Source: Brevibacillus ruminantium
GTDB taxonomy: Bacteria; Bacillota; Bacilli; Brevibacillales; Brevibacillaceae
Reading direction: 5' to 3'
DNA length: 64,000 bases
Assembly: GCF_023746555.1 (NCBI RefSeq)
Contig: NZ_CP098755.1
Location: forward strand, 4,166,501-4,230,500
In this document: positions 8,488 through 17,355 of the stretch, piece after piece
How positions within the stretch are numbered: position 1 is the first letter of the stretch
How the letters are laid out: each line of letters opens with the position of its first letter
Notes under the pieces: model-generated
Databases searched by the model: none
Seen by the model: only the letters and a program-made list of their open reading frames with translations
Told to the model about the DNA's origin: nothing
Position numbers and translations under genes: made by a program

Positions 8488-10014
8488 ATGAAAATTTTCC
8501 TTGCCTGCTTTCCCATTTTGCTGATCCTTTTGCTGCTCTTTGTCGGCAGGCTGTCCGCCTGGAAAGCGGGACTAATCGGGGTCTTTGTCACTGTCGCTCT
8601 CGCTTTGTTCGTACCCGATTTCGCGACACCGAGCAGCAGTCTTTATGCGGCCGCCGTAAAAGGTGCGTTGACCACCTCGCTCGTCGCTTATGTGATTTTG
8701 TTCGGCATCCTGCTCTATCATCTGATGAATGAATCAGGGGTGATCCAGACCATCGCTTCGTTCATCGCTTATTCTGCACAGGATCCGATTCGGCAAGTGC
8801 TTCTCTTGGCAGTCGGCTTTTCTCCCCTGGTTGAGTCGTCCAGCGGCTTTGGCATCGCGGTCATCGTTCTCGCCCCCATCCTCATTTCATTGGGGTTTGA
8901 CCGCTTTCGTGCTGTGTTGATCTCGCTCGTCAGCCTGAGTGCTGTGCCATGGGGGTCGCTGGCCATGGGTACCATCATCGGGGCCAACCTGGGGAATGTT
9001 CCGGTGGGCAAGCTGGGAGCTGGCAGCGCCCTGTTGTCACTTCCGACGTTTGTCTATTTCGCTTTGCTGATCGTCTATCTGGCGGGAGGCTGGAGCGGAG
9101 TCAAACGGCGCTTCTGGGAAACGCTGCTGATCAGCGGTGTGTTCGGCCTCTCTGTCTGGGCAGCAAACCGCTATGTCAGTGTAGAGCTTGCCGGGGTATT
9201 CGGCTCTTTGACAGCGATCGGGACAGAGCTGCTGTGCATCCGTTTCGCAGCGGGACGGACCGGACTTGGGAAGCGGGCAGCCGAAGCGGAGCTGTCCGTT
9301 GCAAAGGAAATCGTGCCGGAAGGTGAGCAGCGATGCAGCGTGGTGAAAACGTTCAGTCCCTATCTAATCCTGATTACTCTCTTGCTGTTGTCTCGCTTGA
9401 TTACCCCAGTGGAAGCCTTTTTGCAATCCCATCTGGTCCTAAGCCTGCCAGCTTATGGTTTTTCGCTGCCCCTTTTGTATTCACCGGGATTTTTTCTGGG
9501 AGTGACATGCCTGCTGACCTGCTTTCTGTTTTCCTTGGAAAAAGACAAGATTATCAAAAGTCTCCGCTCTACGCTGGTGCAGGCTACTCCAGTGATTGGC
9601 TCCACTCTCTTTTACGTGGTCCTGTCCGAATTGATGTCCGCCGCTGCGATGACGGAGACTCTGGCCCATGCCGCAGCAGCTCTGTTTGGAAGTGCCTTTT
9701 TGTTCTTCTCTCCGGTGATCGGAGGGATGGGCGGCTTTTTGACCGGTAGCAACACCGGTTCGAATGCGATGTTTATCAAGCTGCAGACGCAAACGGCCAC
9801 GCAGCTGGGCATTTCACCTGAGCTGGTTGCCTACGGACAAAACACGGCGTCCTCCCACGCTATGATGGCTTCTCCCTCCCGCGTCCTGCTCGGTGCCTCT
9901 GTGGGGGACGTGAAAGACAGGGAGCAAGAGCTGCTCAAGAAAATCTCTTTGATCGTACTTGGGATGATCTGCCTCGTCGTGCTTGGCCTCGTGCGGATTC
10001 AGCTTTTCTCATAA
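8488..10014 (+). CDS. L-lactate permease family transporter
   Basis: A 508-aa protein with about 12-14 membrane helices, belonging to the LctP (L-lactate/glycolate permease) family. Supporting stretches are VESSSGFGIAVIVLAPIL, PWGSLAMGTIIGANL and, near the C-terminus, FLTGSNTGSNAMF followed by QNTASSHAMMASPSRV. I place the start at the ATG at 8488, which is 8 bases after AAGGTGGAG; the frame also has an in-frame GTG inside that ribosome site. It likely imports lactate or a related 2-hydroxy acid with protons. A strong terminator follows. Confidence 0.9.
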   Translation: MKIFLACFPILLILLLLFVGRLSAWKAGLIGVFVTVALALFVPDFATPSSSLYAAAVKGALTTSLVAYVILFGILLYHLMNESGVIQTIASFIAYSAQDPIRQVLLLAVGFSPLVESSSGFGIAVIVLAPILISLGFDRFRAVLISLVSLSAVPWGSLAMGTIIGANLGNVPVGKLGAGSALLSLPTFVYFALLIVYLAGGWSGVKRRFWETLLISGVFGLSVWAANRYVSVELAGVFGSLTAIGTELLCIRFAAGRTGLGKRAAEAELSVAKEIVPEGEQRCSVVKTFSPYLILITLLLLSRLITPVEAFLQSHLVLSLPAYGFSLPLLYSPGFFLGVTCLLTCFLFSLEKDKIIKSLRSTLVQATPVIGSTLFYVVLSELMSAAAMTETLAHAAAALFGSAFLFFSPVIGGMGGFLTGSNTGSNAMFIKLQTQTATQLGISPELVAYGQNTASSHAMMASPSRVLLGASVGDVKDREQELLKKISLIVLGMICLVVLGLVRIQLFS

Positions 10015-10041
10015 CAGGCTTTGCGGTTTTCATTCGCACCA

Positions 10042-10080
10042 AAAAACGAGGCGGCTCTACGGGAGGTCGCCTCGTTTTTC
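10042..10080. terminator. Bidirectional terminator, copy A
   Basis: An ACGAGGCGG arm pairs with a CGCCTCGT arm, with A-run and T-run flanks. It ends the permease gene. A nearly identical stem (copy B, 10835-10872) ends the cytochrome gene; only the loop differs. Confidence 0.85.
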
Positions 10081-10081
10081 T

Positions 10082-10142
10082 GTTACTGCTTTTGGCTGTT
10101 CAATTCGTACGGCACGTCCTTTGGCGCATTGCCGGCCTGTCA
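10082..10142 (-). pseudogene. Duplicated 3' fragment of the cytochrome c gene
   Basis: Bases 10082-10137 match 10874-10929 exactly over 56 bases. Read on the minus strand they encode the last 18 residues or so of the cytochrome (ending PYELNSQKQ) plus its stop. There is no start and no upstream coding sequence, so this is a dead fragment. Together with terminator copy A it forms one side of a direct repeat around the small lipoprotein gene. Confidence 0.88.
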
Positions 10143-10230
10143 GTTGTTTTAAGAGGAATTTGCTCTCATCCATATCATTGTCAGCATTGTACTCCCTTGT
10201 TACCGCCAAAACTTTTTCCCAAAATATACC

Positions 10231-10262
10231 TTTTCATATTTTATCATGGTATATTATGAAAA
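10231..10262 (+). promoter_or_regulatory. Inverted repeat upstream of the inserted lipoprotein gene
   Basis: TTTTCATA at 10231 and TATGAAAA at 10255 form the ends of an imperfect palindrome in a very A+T-rich stretch. The unit GCATTGTACTC also occurs twice as a direct repeat (10185 and 10265). This could be a promoter-operator region for the gene at 10329, but no clear -35/-10 pair can be fixed. Confidence 0.35.
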
Positions 10263-10328
10263 TAAGCATTGTACTCTCCTTTTACAAACACAACATTTTG
10301 TTCGGAAGGGAGAAGGGAGAAAATTATT

Positions 10329-10817
10329 TTGAGGCATTTGATGTTTGTATTCATGACAATTGTAATTCTTTCTGGTTGTTCAATCGGCAATGAAGATAGT
10401 TTCGTGTGGTTTCCTTCACCCGAAGCCGCCATTCAAAATGGTTTAAAACAGGAGGAGATCAATGAAAGTGATTTGCTGTCAACAGTAGAAACAGATGGGG
10501 AAACATTACTTATTTTTAAGCAAAACGTACCCGATGGAACAATCGTCGGTATTGCAAGCTTACGTAAGAAAGACGGACAATTCGCATGGTACAGAGAGAA
10601 TGATCCTGTATTAGTAAAACATCTGGATGGTACTGCATCACCTTCTATAATAATTGAAATTCATACTCACTCGAAGAAAGCCTTCTACGTTTACCTTGGA
10701 GTAACAAATTCTGCTGAAAATAAAATCACCCTAAGAAACGGAAATAAAGTTCAGCCTGCTGTTGATCAAAATAGTGGAATTTACTATTATGTCGAATCCG
10801 GAAATGGCGAAAAATAG
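10329..10817 (+). CDS. Small uncharacterised lipoprotein
   Basis: A 162-aa protein starting at TTG (10329), behind GGGAGAAAA. An ATG four codons later is the alternative. The N-terminus is hydrophobic and ends in a lipobox (ILSGC), so it should be a lipoprotein. The remaining 140 residues look like a small beta-rich secreted domain of no family I recognise. The gene is more A+T-rich than its neighbours. It sits between two direct copies of the cytochrome 3' end, which points to acquisition by insertion. Confidence 0.7.
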   Translation: MRHLMFVFMTIVILSGCSIGNEDSFVWFPSPEAAIQNGLKQEEINESDLLSTVETDGETLLIFKQNVPDGTIVGIASLRKKDGQFAWYRENDPVLVKHLDGTASPSIIIEIHTHSKKAFYVYLGVTNSAENKITLRNGNKVQPAVDQNSGIYYYVESGNGEK

Positions 10818-10834
10818 GTATTTATTTACACTCA

Positions 10835-10872
10835 AAAACGAGGCGGCTCTCTGTGTGGCCGCCTCGTTTTTC
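10835..10872. terminator. Bidirectional terminator, copy B
   Basis: An ACGAGGCGGC/GCCGCCTCGT stem with A- and T-run flanks lies between the converging lipoprotein and cytochrome genes. It is the counterpart of the hairpin at 10042-10080. Confidence 0.85.
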
Positions 10873-10929
10873 GGTTACTGCTTTTGGCTGTTCAATTCGT
10901 ACGGCACGTCCTTTGGCGCATTGCCGGCC
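10836..10929. repeat. Direct repeat unit, copy B (copy A at 10043-10137)
   Basis: About 94 bases comprising the terminator and the 3' end of the cytochrome gene occur here and at 10043-10137. The arms match over 17 and 13 bases, the loop differs over about 9 bases, one base differs, and the last 56 bases are identical. The pair flanks the lipoprotein gene. Confidence 0.9.
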
Positions 10930-11822
10930 GGCCAGTCATTTGCCTTGTCCTCGAAGTCAGGGCGCGGGAAACTCAAAATATATGCCGCCAGATCTGCGGC
11001 CTCCTGGTCGGTCAACGTTCCCTGCTTGACCCCGCCCATTTCTCCAAGCGGCATGTTCCGCTTGATATACCCTGCGGCGGTCGAAATCCTGCCCATCCCG
11101 GCTCCGATATTGAAGGAGTTGTCGCCCCACAGCGCCGGGCCAGAATTGGCCCCGGTCCCGGAACCGTCCGCAGCGTGGCATTGTATGCAGGACTGCATGT
11201 ACAGACGCTCGCCGTTTTCCACGTTTGGAGTCGGTACCTCTTTCAAGCTGTTTTTTACTACCCAAGGCCTTTCCTTCGTTCCGACCGGAACATCGGTGGA
11301 AATATAACTCAGATACGCAACCATCGCCCTCATTTCATCGCTGTTATACGGCAGCGGCTGACCGTTCATACTGCGGACAAAGCAGCCGTTTATTCGATCC
11401 TCGATCGTCAAAACCTTGCCCGATCTGGGGATGTATTGGGGATAGACGGCGGCAACCCCTGTCAAAGGGGAGGTCGCATCCAAACCGGCGTTGCCGTGAC
11501 AGCTTGTGCAAGACAGCTTGTTGCCGACGTAGTCGGGCAGCGCCACGTTTGTTTCATTGATCAGCTTGTGACCGTACGTGATGGCTTCCCCCAAAGGGCC
11601 CTCTGGCACGTCATTCATACTTGGGGGCTTATAGTCCTGCAGCCCGGAAGGTTCCGCTGACATTGCTGCCGCATCCTGCTGCGAGGACGTCTTTTCTACA
11701 GCTGCTGTCTTTTCTCCGTTCCCTGCCGGAGGCCCGGCTGTCTGGGAGGCGCATCCGGCGACGACCAGCAGAGCTGCGGTCAACAGTAACAGTCTTTTCT
11801 TCATTGTCATTTGGTTAGCCAT
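10875..11822 (-). CDS. Di-heme cytochrome c lipoprotein, TsdA-like
   Basis: A 315-aa protein with a lipobox at Cys24 (VVAGC), so it is anchored outside the membrane. There are two c-type heme motifs, CTSCH (105-109) and CIQCH (212-216), in two cytochrome c domains. The stretch DRINGCFVRSMNG (Cys147 inside) resembles thiosulfate dehydrogenase TsdA and SoxA relatives, so thiosulfate or another sulfur compound is a possible electron donor; this is inference. The start at 11822 follows AAGGAGTGG; an upstream in-frame codon is less likely. A sigma-54 promoter lies directly upstream. Confidence 0.85.
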   Translation of the reverse strand: MANQMTMKKRLLLLTAALLVVAGCASQTAGPPAGNGEKTAAVEKTSSQQDAAAMSAEPSGLQDYKPPSMNDVPEGPLGEAITYGHKLINETNVALPDYVGNKLSCTSCHGNAGLDATSPLTGVAAVYPQYIPRSGKVLTIEDRINGCFVRSMNGQPLPYNSDEMRAMVAYLSYISTDVPVGTKERPWVVKNSLKEVPTPNVENGERLYMQSCIQCHAADGSGTGANSGPALWGDNSFNIGAGMGRISTAAGYIKRNMPLGEMGGVKQGTLTDQEAADLAAYILSFPRPDFEDKANDWPAGNAPKDVPYELNSQKQ

Positions 11823-11862
11823 AGCTACCACTCCTTCATGTACGATTGGCTACACCTTTTTC

Positions 11863-11884
11863 TGATTGCAAAAGTTATGCCAAC
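11863..11884 (-). promoter_or_regulatory. Sigma-54 promoter of the cytochrome gene
   Basis: On the minus strand TTGGCATAACTTTTGCAAT fits the -24/-12 consensus, with the GG and GC doublets at the right spacing. It lies about 40 bases before the cytochrome start. The adjacent regulator gene is of the sigma-54-activating NtrC type. Confidence 0.85.
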
Positions 11885-11953
11885 CCGGGCAAAAAGAAAT
11901 GGATGTCGAATAACCGCGTTTTTTGTCTCCTGCCGCTTTGCTGCCCAAAAAAA

Positions 11954-12030
11954 CTGCGACAAATTGTCACGGTTGCTTCCTGACATTTTGTCGCAGTTGC
12001 TGTGTTCCATGTCTTGCTATTTTGTCACAG
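11954..12030 (-). promoter_or_regulatory. Three upstream activator-like sites
   Basis: Three related palindromic units lie at 11954-11971, 11981-11996 and 12016-12030. They share TGYGACAAA with a TTGTC-type partner half. They are about 100-175 bases upstream of the predicted start site, the usual position of enhancer sites for an NtrC-type activator. The likely binder is the product of the adjacent gene at 12048-13424. Confidence 0.7.
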
Positions 12031-12047
12031 TCCTGCCAGTCAGATCG

Positions 12048-13424
12048 TTACGGTCTTAATCCGTACTCTTCGATTTTCCGATACAGGTTGCGGACACTGA
12101 TGCCGAGCGCTTTCGCCGCCCTTGTCTTGTTCCAGTTGGACAGACTGAGCACTTTCCGGATATGCTGGCATTCCAATTGTTTTAACGAATACATCTCCGT
12201 ATCCCCGGCATCCTTTGTTTCGGTGCTTGCCTGCCGCCAATCACTTGCCGCCTGATGAAGCTGCTGTGGAAACAAATCGGCTGCCTCGATGCACTCGTTC
12301 TTCGACAGAACGAGTCCGCGCTCGATCATATGAGCCAACTCGCGGATATTGCCGGGATAAGAATACTCGGCCAAGGCAGCCTTGGCCTGCTCGCTGAGTG
12401 CTTTTGCCTGGTACTTCCGCTCCAACCGCTTTAAGAAATGCTCGGCCAGCGGCAGGATATCCTCCTGTCTCTCCCGCAGAGGCGGCAGGCAAATGTCCAC
12501 CACGTGCAGGCGGTAGAAGAGATCGGCCCGGAAGCTGCCCTCCTCTACCCGGCGTTCCAGATCGACGTTGGTCGCAGCGATGATCCTGACGTCTACCTGC
12601 TGCAGCCGGTTGCTTCCGATTCGCCGGAATTCCCCCGTTTCCAAAAAACGGAGAAGCTTCACTTGCAGCGGATAGGGCAAATCGCCGATTTCATCGAGAA
12701 ACAGCGTTCCCTGATGTGCGATTTCAACCAATCCCTTTTTCGGAGAAACAGCTCCGGTAAAAGCGCCCTTTTCATGGCCGAACAGCTCGCTTTCCAGCAT
12801 AGCATCCGGGATCGCTCCCATGTTGATCGGAACAAAAGCTCTTCCGCTCCGGGGGCTGTTTTCGAAGATAAAGCGGGCGACCAAGTCTTTCCCTGTTCCG
12901 CTCTCGCCTCTAAGCAATACAGATGAATCAGTCTGCGCCAACTTGACCGCTGTCGACAACAGCTCCTTCATCACAGAACTGACCGCGATGATCGGAGCAG
13001 CTTTGCCCGAAGCCGAGAGCGCTTCTTTCAATTGCGTATTTTCTTCCTCCAACTGCTGTTTTTCCAGCGCCTTTTCCAGCAAAGCCTCCAGCTCGTTTAG
13101 GTTGTAAGGCTTGGTCAGGTAGTCATAGGCACCACTTTTCATCGCCTCGATGGCTGTCTCGATGGTTCCGTGACCGGTTACCACGATCACCTGAACCCAG
13201 GGAGCCGACTGCTTGCACCGCTTCAAAAAGGTCAATCCGTCCATGCCAGGCATTTTCAAATCAAGCAGGATCAACTGAATATGATCGCTGGCTACACGGG
13301 CGAGCGCTTCCGTTCCGTCTCCCGCCTCCCATACGCGATAGCCTTTTCGAGTCAAACGGGCGGATAAAAGCTGACGGTAGTCCTGTTCGTCATCGACAAG
13401 CAAAATCGATTTGTCAGGATACAT
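12048..13424 (-). CDS. NtrC-family sigma-54-dependent response regulator
   Basis: A 458-aa regulator with three domains. The receiver spans residues 5-115, with the acidic pair DDE and phospho-acceptor Asp55 (LLDLKMPG). A sigma-54 AAA+ domain follows, with Walker A GESGTGKD, the GAFTGA loop and LFLDEIGDLP. A Fis-type helix-turn-helix ends the protein (NKTRAAKALGISVRNLYRKI). The ATG at 13424 follows GAAGGAGAAAG and overlaps the kinase stop by 11 bases. It should activate the sigma-54 promoter of the adjacent cytochrome gene. Confidence 0.92.
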   Translation of the reverse strand: MYPDKSILLVDDEQDYRQLLSARLTRKGYRVWEAGDGTEALARVASDHIQLILLDLKMPGMDGLTFLKRCKQSAPWVQVIVVTGHGTIETAIEAMKSGAYDYLTKPYNLNELEALLEKALEKQQLEEENTQLKEALSASGKAAPIIAVSSVMKELLSTAVKLAQTDSSVLLRGESGTGKDLVARFIFENSPRSGRAFVPINMGAIPDAMLESELFGHEKGAFTGAVSPKKGLVEIAHQGTLFLDEIGDLPYPLQVKLLRFLETGEFRRIGSNRLQQVDVRIIAATNVDLERRVEEGSFRADLFYRLHVVDICLPPLRERQEDILPLAEHFLKRLERKYQAKALSEQAKAALAEYSYPGNIRELAHMIERGLVLSKNECIEAADLFPQQLHQAASDWRQASTETKDAGDTEMYSLKQLECQHIRKVLSLSNWNKTRAAKALGISVRNLYRKIEEYGLRP

Positions 13425-15609
13425 GCTCTTTCTCCTTCGCCAATGGCAATACGACAGTTGCATGGGTTCCTTCTTCCGGTTGACTTCTCATTTTGATATC
13501 CCCTCCAAGTCGTTTGACAATCCCGTAACAGATGGACAATCCAAGTCCCGTTCCCTGGCCGATCGGTTTCGTCGTGTAAAAAGGGTCAAAAACATGTGGC
13601 AGGTGTTCAACTGCGATGCCCTCACCGTTATCGCCAATCTCGATGAGAATCTCGTCCGCTTTCGCCCAGGTGCGAATGTGAATGACCCCTGAATGGTCGA
13701 CTGCGTAAAGAGCGTTTGTGAGCAGGTTGAGCAGGATTTGTTGCAGTTCCCCTGCAGGGGCTTCCACTACTGGCTGTCCAGGAGCCAACTCCCTGACGAC
13801 CTCCACTTGTTTTTCCCGGACCTTATGTGAAAGCAACAGGATGACATCGTCAAGTGCCTGATGCACATCGACCCGTTCGGGGGCTGTCGGCGATTTGCGC
13901 GAAAAGTGGAGCAAGCGAGTGGTAATATCCTTGCATCGGGCAATCTGCTTGTCCATCGTCTCCAGATACCGTTGCAGCTCACCCGTTTCGGCCAAGGTTG
14001 CAATATCCTCCTCCGCCATACGATCGCGAAGATCCTGCCCGTAAACGGATAAAATCCCCAGGGGGTTGTTGATTTCATGCGCAATCCCGGAAGCCATGAG
14101 ACCGATCGCCGAAAGTTTGTCCGCCTGTACGACGACCGCTTCCATTTCTCTTTTTTCCGTAATATCCTCGATTACTTCGAGAAAGGCCGATTTCTCTTTG
14201 GCCGGATTCAAAGGAAAGACCTGATGGCGGAAATAACGCGTACGCCCGTATTCGTCCACCCTCGTGGAAACGAGTTCCTTCTGATTTTCCGAAACCATTT
14301 TCCTCGTTTTCATCGGACAGTCGCGGCACAAGCTGCAATTTTCGCCAATCGCCTGATCGCACGCTTGTCCAAGCAGGTCCCCGCTTCCGCCAAACCACAT
14401 GCCGATCGTCCGGTTTGCCCAGCGAACGCGAAAAGATTCGTCGATCAGGATCAGCCCCATTCCTAGACCGCTGACAACCATATCCAAGCGCTGTTTTTCC
14501 TCGAGGATCTGATTGGTTTTCACCTGCAGGCTGTGTGCCATGTCATTGCAGGAGGAGGCCAGCCGGCCCAGTTCGTCAGAGCTGGAGACCGGGATGCGGA
14601 CACTGAAATCCCCGTCTGCCACCCTGCGTACAGCCATTTCGATGCGTTCCATCTTTTTCCCGAAAAAGACCGCTGCCGCGATGCTGATCGCTGACACGAT
14701 CAGACCGATCAAAAGTGTGGACAGCAGCAGGTTTTCCTGGAGCCTGGCAAAGGTGGCAAACGCCTTGTCAGCCGGCTGCTCCAGCATGACGATCCAGCCT
14801 GCTGTCCGGGAGCGCATCGCGTACCCGATCATTGTCTCTTCCGCCGGAGACCTGAACATGTGTGACACAGGCTTGGCGGTATGCGCCGGAAGGCTGGAGA
14901 GCAACAGGCGGTTCCCAACCGTCTGCTCGCCCAATGATCCTGCCGAACTGCCGGGTGCAAGCGTTCCAGCTACCGCATGCAAGGATTTATCGAATACATA
15001 GAGGCGGGCTGTTTTTTCTAAGCTTGCCTTCAACGCCAGCTGCTGAACCAGCTCCCCCACGTTCAAGCGAACCCGAACTCCGCCGCTGACGCCCTGCAGC
15101 CCCAACCGCGGGACAGCCGCGTCGACCATCATTTGACCGTTTTCACCTGCGACGACAGAGCCGATATAGGATCGGCCGTAACGAACGGCTTCAGCCATTT
15201 GCCTGTCAATCGTGGTTTGCGTTTGAGGAACCAGAAGACGCCATCGGTTGAGTTGGTACCATTCGTCACCGTTTGCGTCGATCAGTGAAATTTCTTCTAG
15301 ATAGGGGGAGTTTTTCAAGAATGAATGCAGAAAAAAGTACAAGTCTTCTTCGGAGAGATCGGTGGACAAGAGGCTGTCGTTGATCATATCCATCGTCTTA
15401 AAGGTGTGCGAAAACAGAAGGTCGAGCTCATCGGCTGCGCTTTCCACAAAGTCGCGATTGGCCGCATCGACCTCCTCCCAGAGCTTTCCTTTGCTGATCA
15501 AGTTGTTTAGGAACCCCACCAGCAGAAAGGGAAGAATGGACATGACGAGTCCGAAGAGAAGCATTTTTGTTTTGATTTTGTTCAAGCCGAAAGCATGATC
15601 TCTCTTCAT
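13414..15609 (-). CDS. Membrane sensor histidine kinase
   Basis: A 731-aa kinase. Two membrane helices (about 15-35 and 290-315) bracket an extracellular sensor region of dCACHE size. A HAMP domain and a PAS domain follow; the PAS carries a Cys cluster (CSLCRDC) that could be redox- or metal-sensitive. Then come a HisKA domain with phospho-acceptor His511 (GIAHEINNP) and an HATPase domain (GDNGEGI, GTGLGLSI). Its start overlaps the stop of the receptor gene by 4 bases. It is the partner of the NtrC-type regulator downstream. Confidence 0.92.
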   Translation of the reverse strand: MKRDHAFGLNKIKTKMLLFGLVMSILPFLLVGFLNNLISKGKLWEEVDAANRDFVESAADELDLLFSHTFKTMDMINDSLLSTDLSEEDLYFFLHSFLKNSPYLEEISLIDANGDEWYQLNRWRLLVPQTQTTIDRQMAEAVRYGRSYIGSVVAGENGQMMVDAAVPRLGLQGVSGGVRVRLNVGELVQQLALKASLEKTARLYVFDKSLHAVAGTLAPGSSAGSLGEQTVGNRLLLSSLPAHTAKPVSHMFRSPAEETMIGYAMRSRTAGWIVMLEQPADKAFATFARLQENLLLSTLLIGLIVSAISIAAAVFFGKKMERIEMAVRRVADGDFSVRIPVSSSDELGRLASSCNDMAHSLQVKTNQILEEKQRLDMVVSGLGMGLILIDESFRVRWANRTIGMWFGGSGDLLGQACDQAIGENCSLCRDCPMKTRKMVSENQKELVSTRVDEYGRTRYFRHQVFPLNPAKEKSAFLEVIEDITEKREMEAVVVQADKLSAIGLMASGIAHEINNPLGILSVYGQDLRDRMAEEDIATLAETGELQRYLETMDKQIARCKDITTRLLHFSRKSPTAPERVDVHQALDDVILLLSHKVREKQVEVVRELAPGQPVVEAPAGELQQILLNLLTNALYAVDHSGVIHIRTWAKADEILIEIGDNGEGIAVEHLPHVFDPFYTTKPIGQGTGLGLSICYGIVKRLGGDIKMRSQPEEGTHATVVLPLAKEKEHVS

Positions 15610-16622
15610 TCATCGCCTCCGTAGAGCTCGTCAGCCAGCGACAACTGTCTGTCCGACAGCGGAATGGAGAGCTTCGCAATGGATGCCGTATGAAGAGACA
15701 GCTTGACGTGGTTTGGCCACTGGATCGGCAGCTTTGAGACGGGAACGCCGTCAAGCAGGTTCGCCACCAGCATAGACGCCTGCTCTCCTTGTTCAAAAAA
15801 CGAAACCCCGTATGCTGCAAACAGTCCCTTTTTCACTTGCTCGGGATACGCTCCCATCACGAACAGCCGCTTTTCTGTCAACAGAGGCAGAGCGTCCGTG
15901 ATCGCATCTTCGAGAATCAGGCTGGGCAGCGGAAGCAGCGCATCGTATTTGCCTGCTGGCAACTGCTCCAGCTCCCGCTCTACGTCCGCCGTACTTGAGA
16001 TCGTCGCAATTTCTGTTCGGATGCCCAGTTTCGTTGCTGCCATTTGCGCTTCCTCTATTCCTTTTTGAAATAGCGGCGTCTGATCGTCGGCTATCACCAG
16101 CACGTTTTCGGCGTGCGGAAGCAATCGGACAATCAGCTCCAGCCGTTTTCCGATCAGACTCATCTGTGCATTGTCCACTCCTGTCACCTGGCCTGCGCTT
16201 GCTGCCGATGAGGAAAGCACGGATGGCAAAGCGACGCCGATAAATACAATGGGTGGCGCAGGCAATGCCATACGGGCAACCGCTGTCTGGACGGCAGCCG
16301 TCTCCTTTGCTCCCGCTGTGACAACGACGTCCGGATGAGCCCGCAGAAGAGCGTCCACTGCTTCGTCATTCCGGTAATGATCCTGATCCGGCAGCAGGCG
16401 GACGGTCAAGTATTCCACCCGCTTCCCTTCTGGCAACCCAAGTTTTTCCATACCCTCTTTTAATCCGGCAATTTTTTCTGTCCTTCCTTCATTCGAAACC
16501 ACGACGCCGATACGGCTTACCGGCAACGGCTCGCTCCGATTGGAAGCAATCAACAAAAACAGCAGTCCCATCGCTGCCAATACGACACATGTAAGGAAAA
16601 ACGCATGACGTGTTCTGTGCAC
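15606..16622 (-). CDS. Membrane-anchored ABC-type substrate-binding protein acting as receptor
   Basis: A 338-aa protein with one N-terminal membrane segment (about residues 8-26, no lipobox). The periplasmic-binding fold is of the uncharacterised ABC substrate-binding type (ISRIGVVVSNEG-like start, then VVVTAGAKET and PIVFIGVALPS). No permease or ATPase gene is present. Its fusion into an operon with a kinase and regulator suggests it senses a solute for the kinase rather than feeding a transporter. The start is GTG at 16622. The ligand is unknown. Confidence 0.8.
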   Translation of the reverse strand: MHRTRHAFFLTCVVLAAMGLLFLLIASNRSEPLPVSRIGVVVSNEGRTEKIAGLKEGMEKLGLPEGKRVEYLTVRLLPDQDHYRNDEAVDALLRAHPDVVVTAGAKETAAVQTAVARMALPAPPIVFIGVALPSVLSSSAASAGQVTGVDNAQMSLIGKRLELIVRLLPHAENVLVIADDQTPLFQKGIEEAQMAATKLGIRTEIATISSTADVERELEQLPAGKYDALLPLPSLILEDAITDALPLLTEKRLFVMGAYPEQVKKGLFAAYGVSFFEQGEQASMLVANLLDGVPVSKLPIQWPNHVKLSLHTASIAKLSIPLSDRQLSLADELYGGDE

Positions 16623-16749
16623 GGTTCATCACCAACCCATTCCATCATAGCGGGATTATGGCGGAAAGGATGTGAAAAATTAGCAAATTCTTCTTACGAC
16701 GCTCCTGATTTGGCTCTAATGGCGAACAGGAGAGGCCAACAGAGTGAAC

Positions 16750-16780
16750 GAAAAAAATCGCGCAGGCTTTCCCCGCGCGT
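16750..16780 (-). terminator. Terminator after the lipoprotein gene at 16791
   Basis: On the minus strand CGCGCGGGG pairs with CCTGCGCG, followed by ATTTTTTT. It lies 11 bases after the stop of the gene at 16791-17237. Confidence 0.8.
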
Positions 16781-16790
16781 TCTCCACACC

Positions 16791-17237
16791 CTATTCCTGA
16801 ATCGCAAAAGACGCTTTGATGCTTGGTACGTCAGCAAACATCGCCTGGTATTCCCGCTCCTTTTCGGCATCGCCCACTACCCACTGCACATCGGTCGGCG
16901 TGCTAAACGAGTATACCTTGTCATCTGTCTCGCCGATTTTTTCAAGATGAATGATCGCTGTCAATTCCTCGCCGTCCTGCTTCCATTCTTCCTTGCTCCA
17001 AATTCTCATTTCGCACAGAATGCCGCCGGGCTGATTTGCTTTGCTCGAAAAGAAAATCTGATTTTCCGTTTCTTTTACTTCGTATTTCCCCTCCCAACTT
17101 TTAGGAAGCTGCAATGTAAAATGATGCGTCGGATTTTCGTACAAGATGCTCTGGGTATCCTCACTCTTTTCTGAACATGCTGACAGGAAGAAAAGCGACA
17201 AGAATGCGAAACAAAATCCGAGGAATCGGCTTCTCAT
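16791..17237 (-). CDS. Uncharacterised lipoprotein
   Basis: A 148-aa protein with a signal peptide and lipobox (FLSAC, Cys at about residue 21). The mature part has alternating strands (HHFTLQLPKSWEGKYEV) like small PsbP-type or other beta-rich lipoproteins of Bacillales, but I do not recognise a defined family. It is monocistronic, between the cobalamin operon terminator and its own terminator. Confidence 0.75.
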   Translation of the reverse strand: MRSRFLGFCFAFLSLFFLSACSEKSEDTQSILYENPTHHFTLQLPKSWEGKYEVKETENQIFFSSKANQPGGILCEMRIWSKEEWKQDGEELTAIIHLEKIGETDDKVYSFSTPTDVQWVVGDAEKEREYQAMFADVPSIKASFAIQE

Positions 17238-17324
17238 AAAATATTCTCTCCTTCAAAATGGGCGGATATTTTTTAGCCCATGTTAAGAAGACGCTGTAAA
17301 CTGTAAAAAGTTTCCTACCCCATT

Positions 17325-17355
17325 AAAAAATACCGGCCACCATTCAGGTACCGGT
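17325..17355 (-). terminator. Terminator of the cobalamin operon
   Basis: On the minus strand ACCGGTACC and GGTGGCCGGT pair and are followed by ATTTTTTA. The 5' arm contains the stop codon region of the last gene, sirC. Confidence 0.8.
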
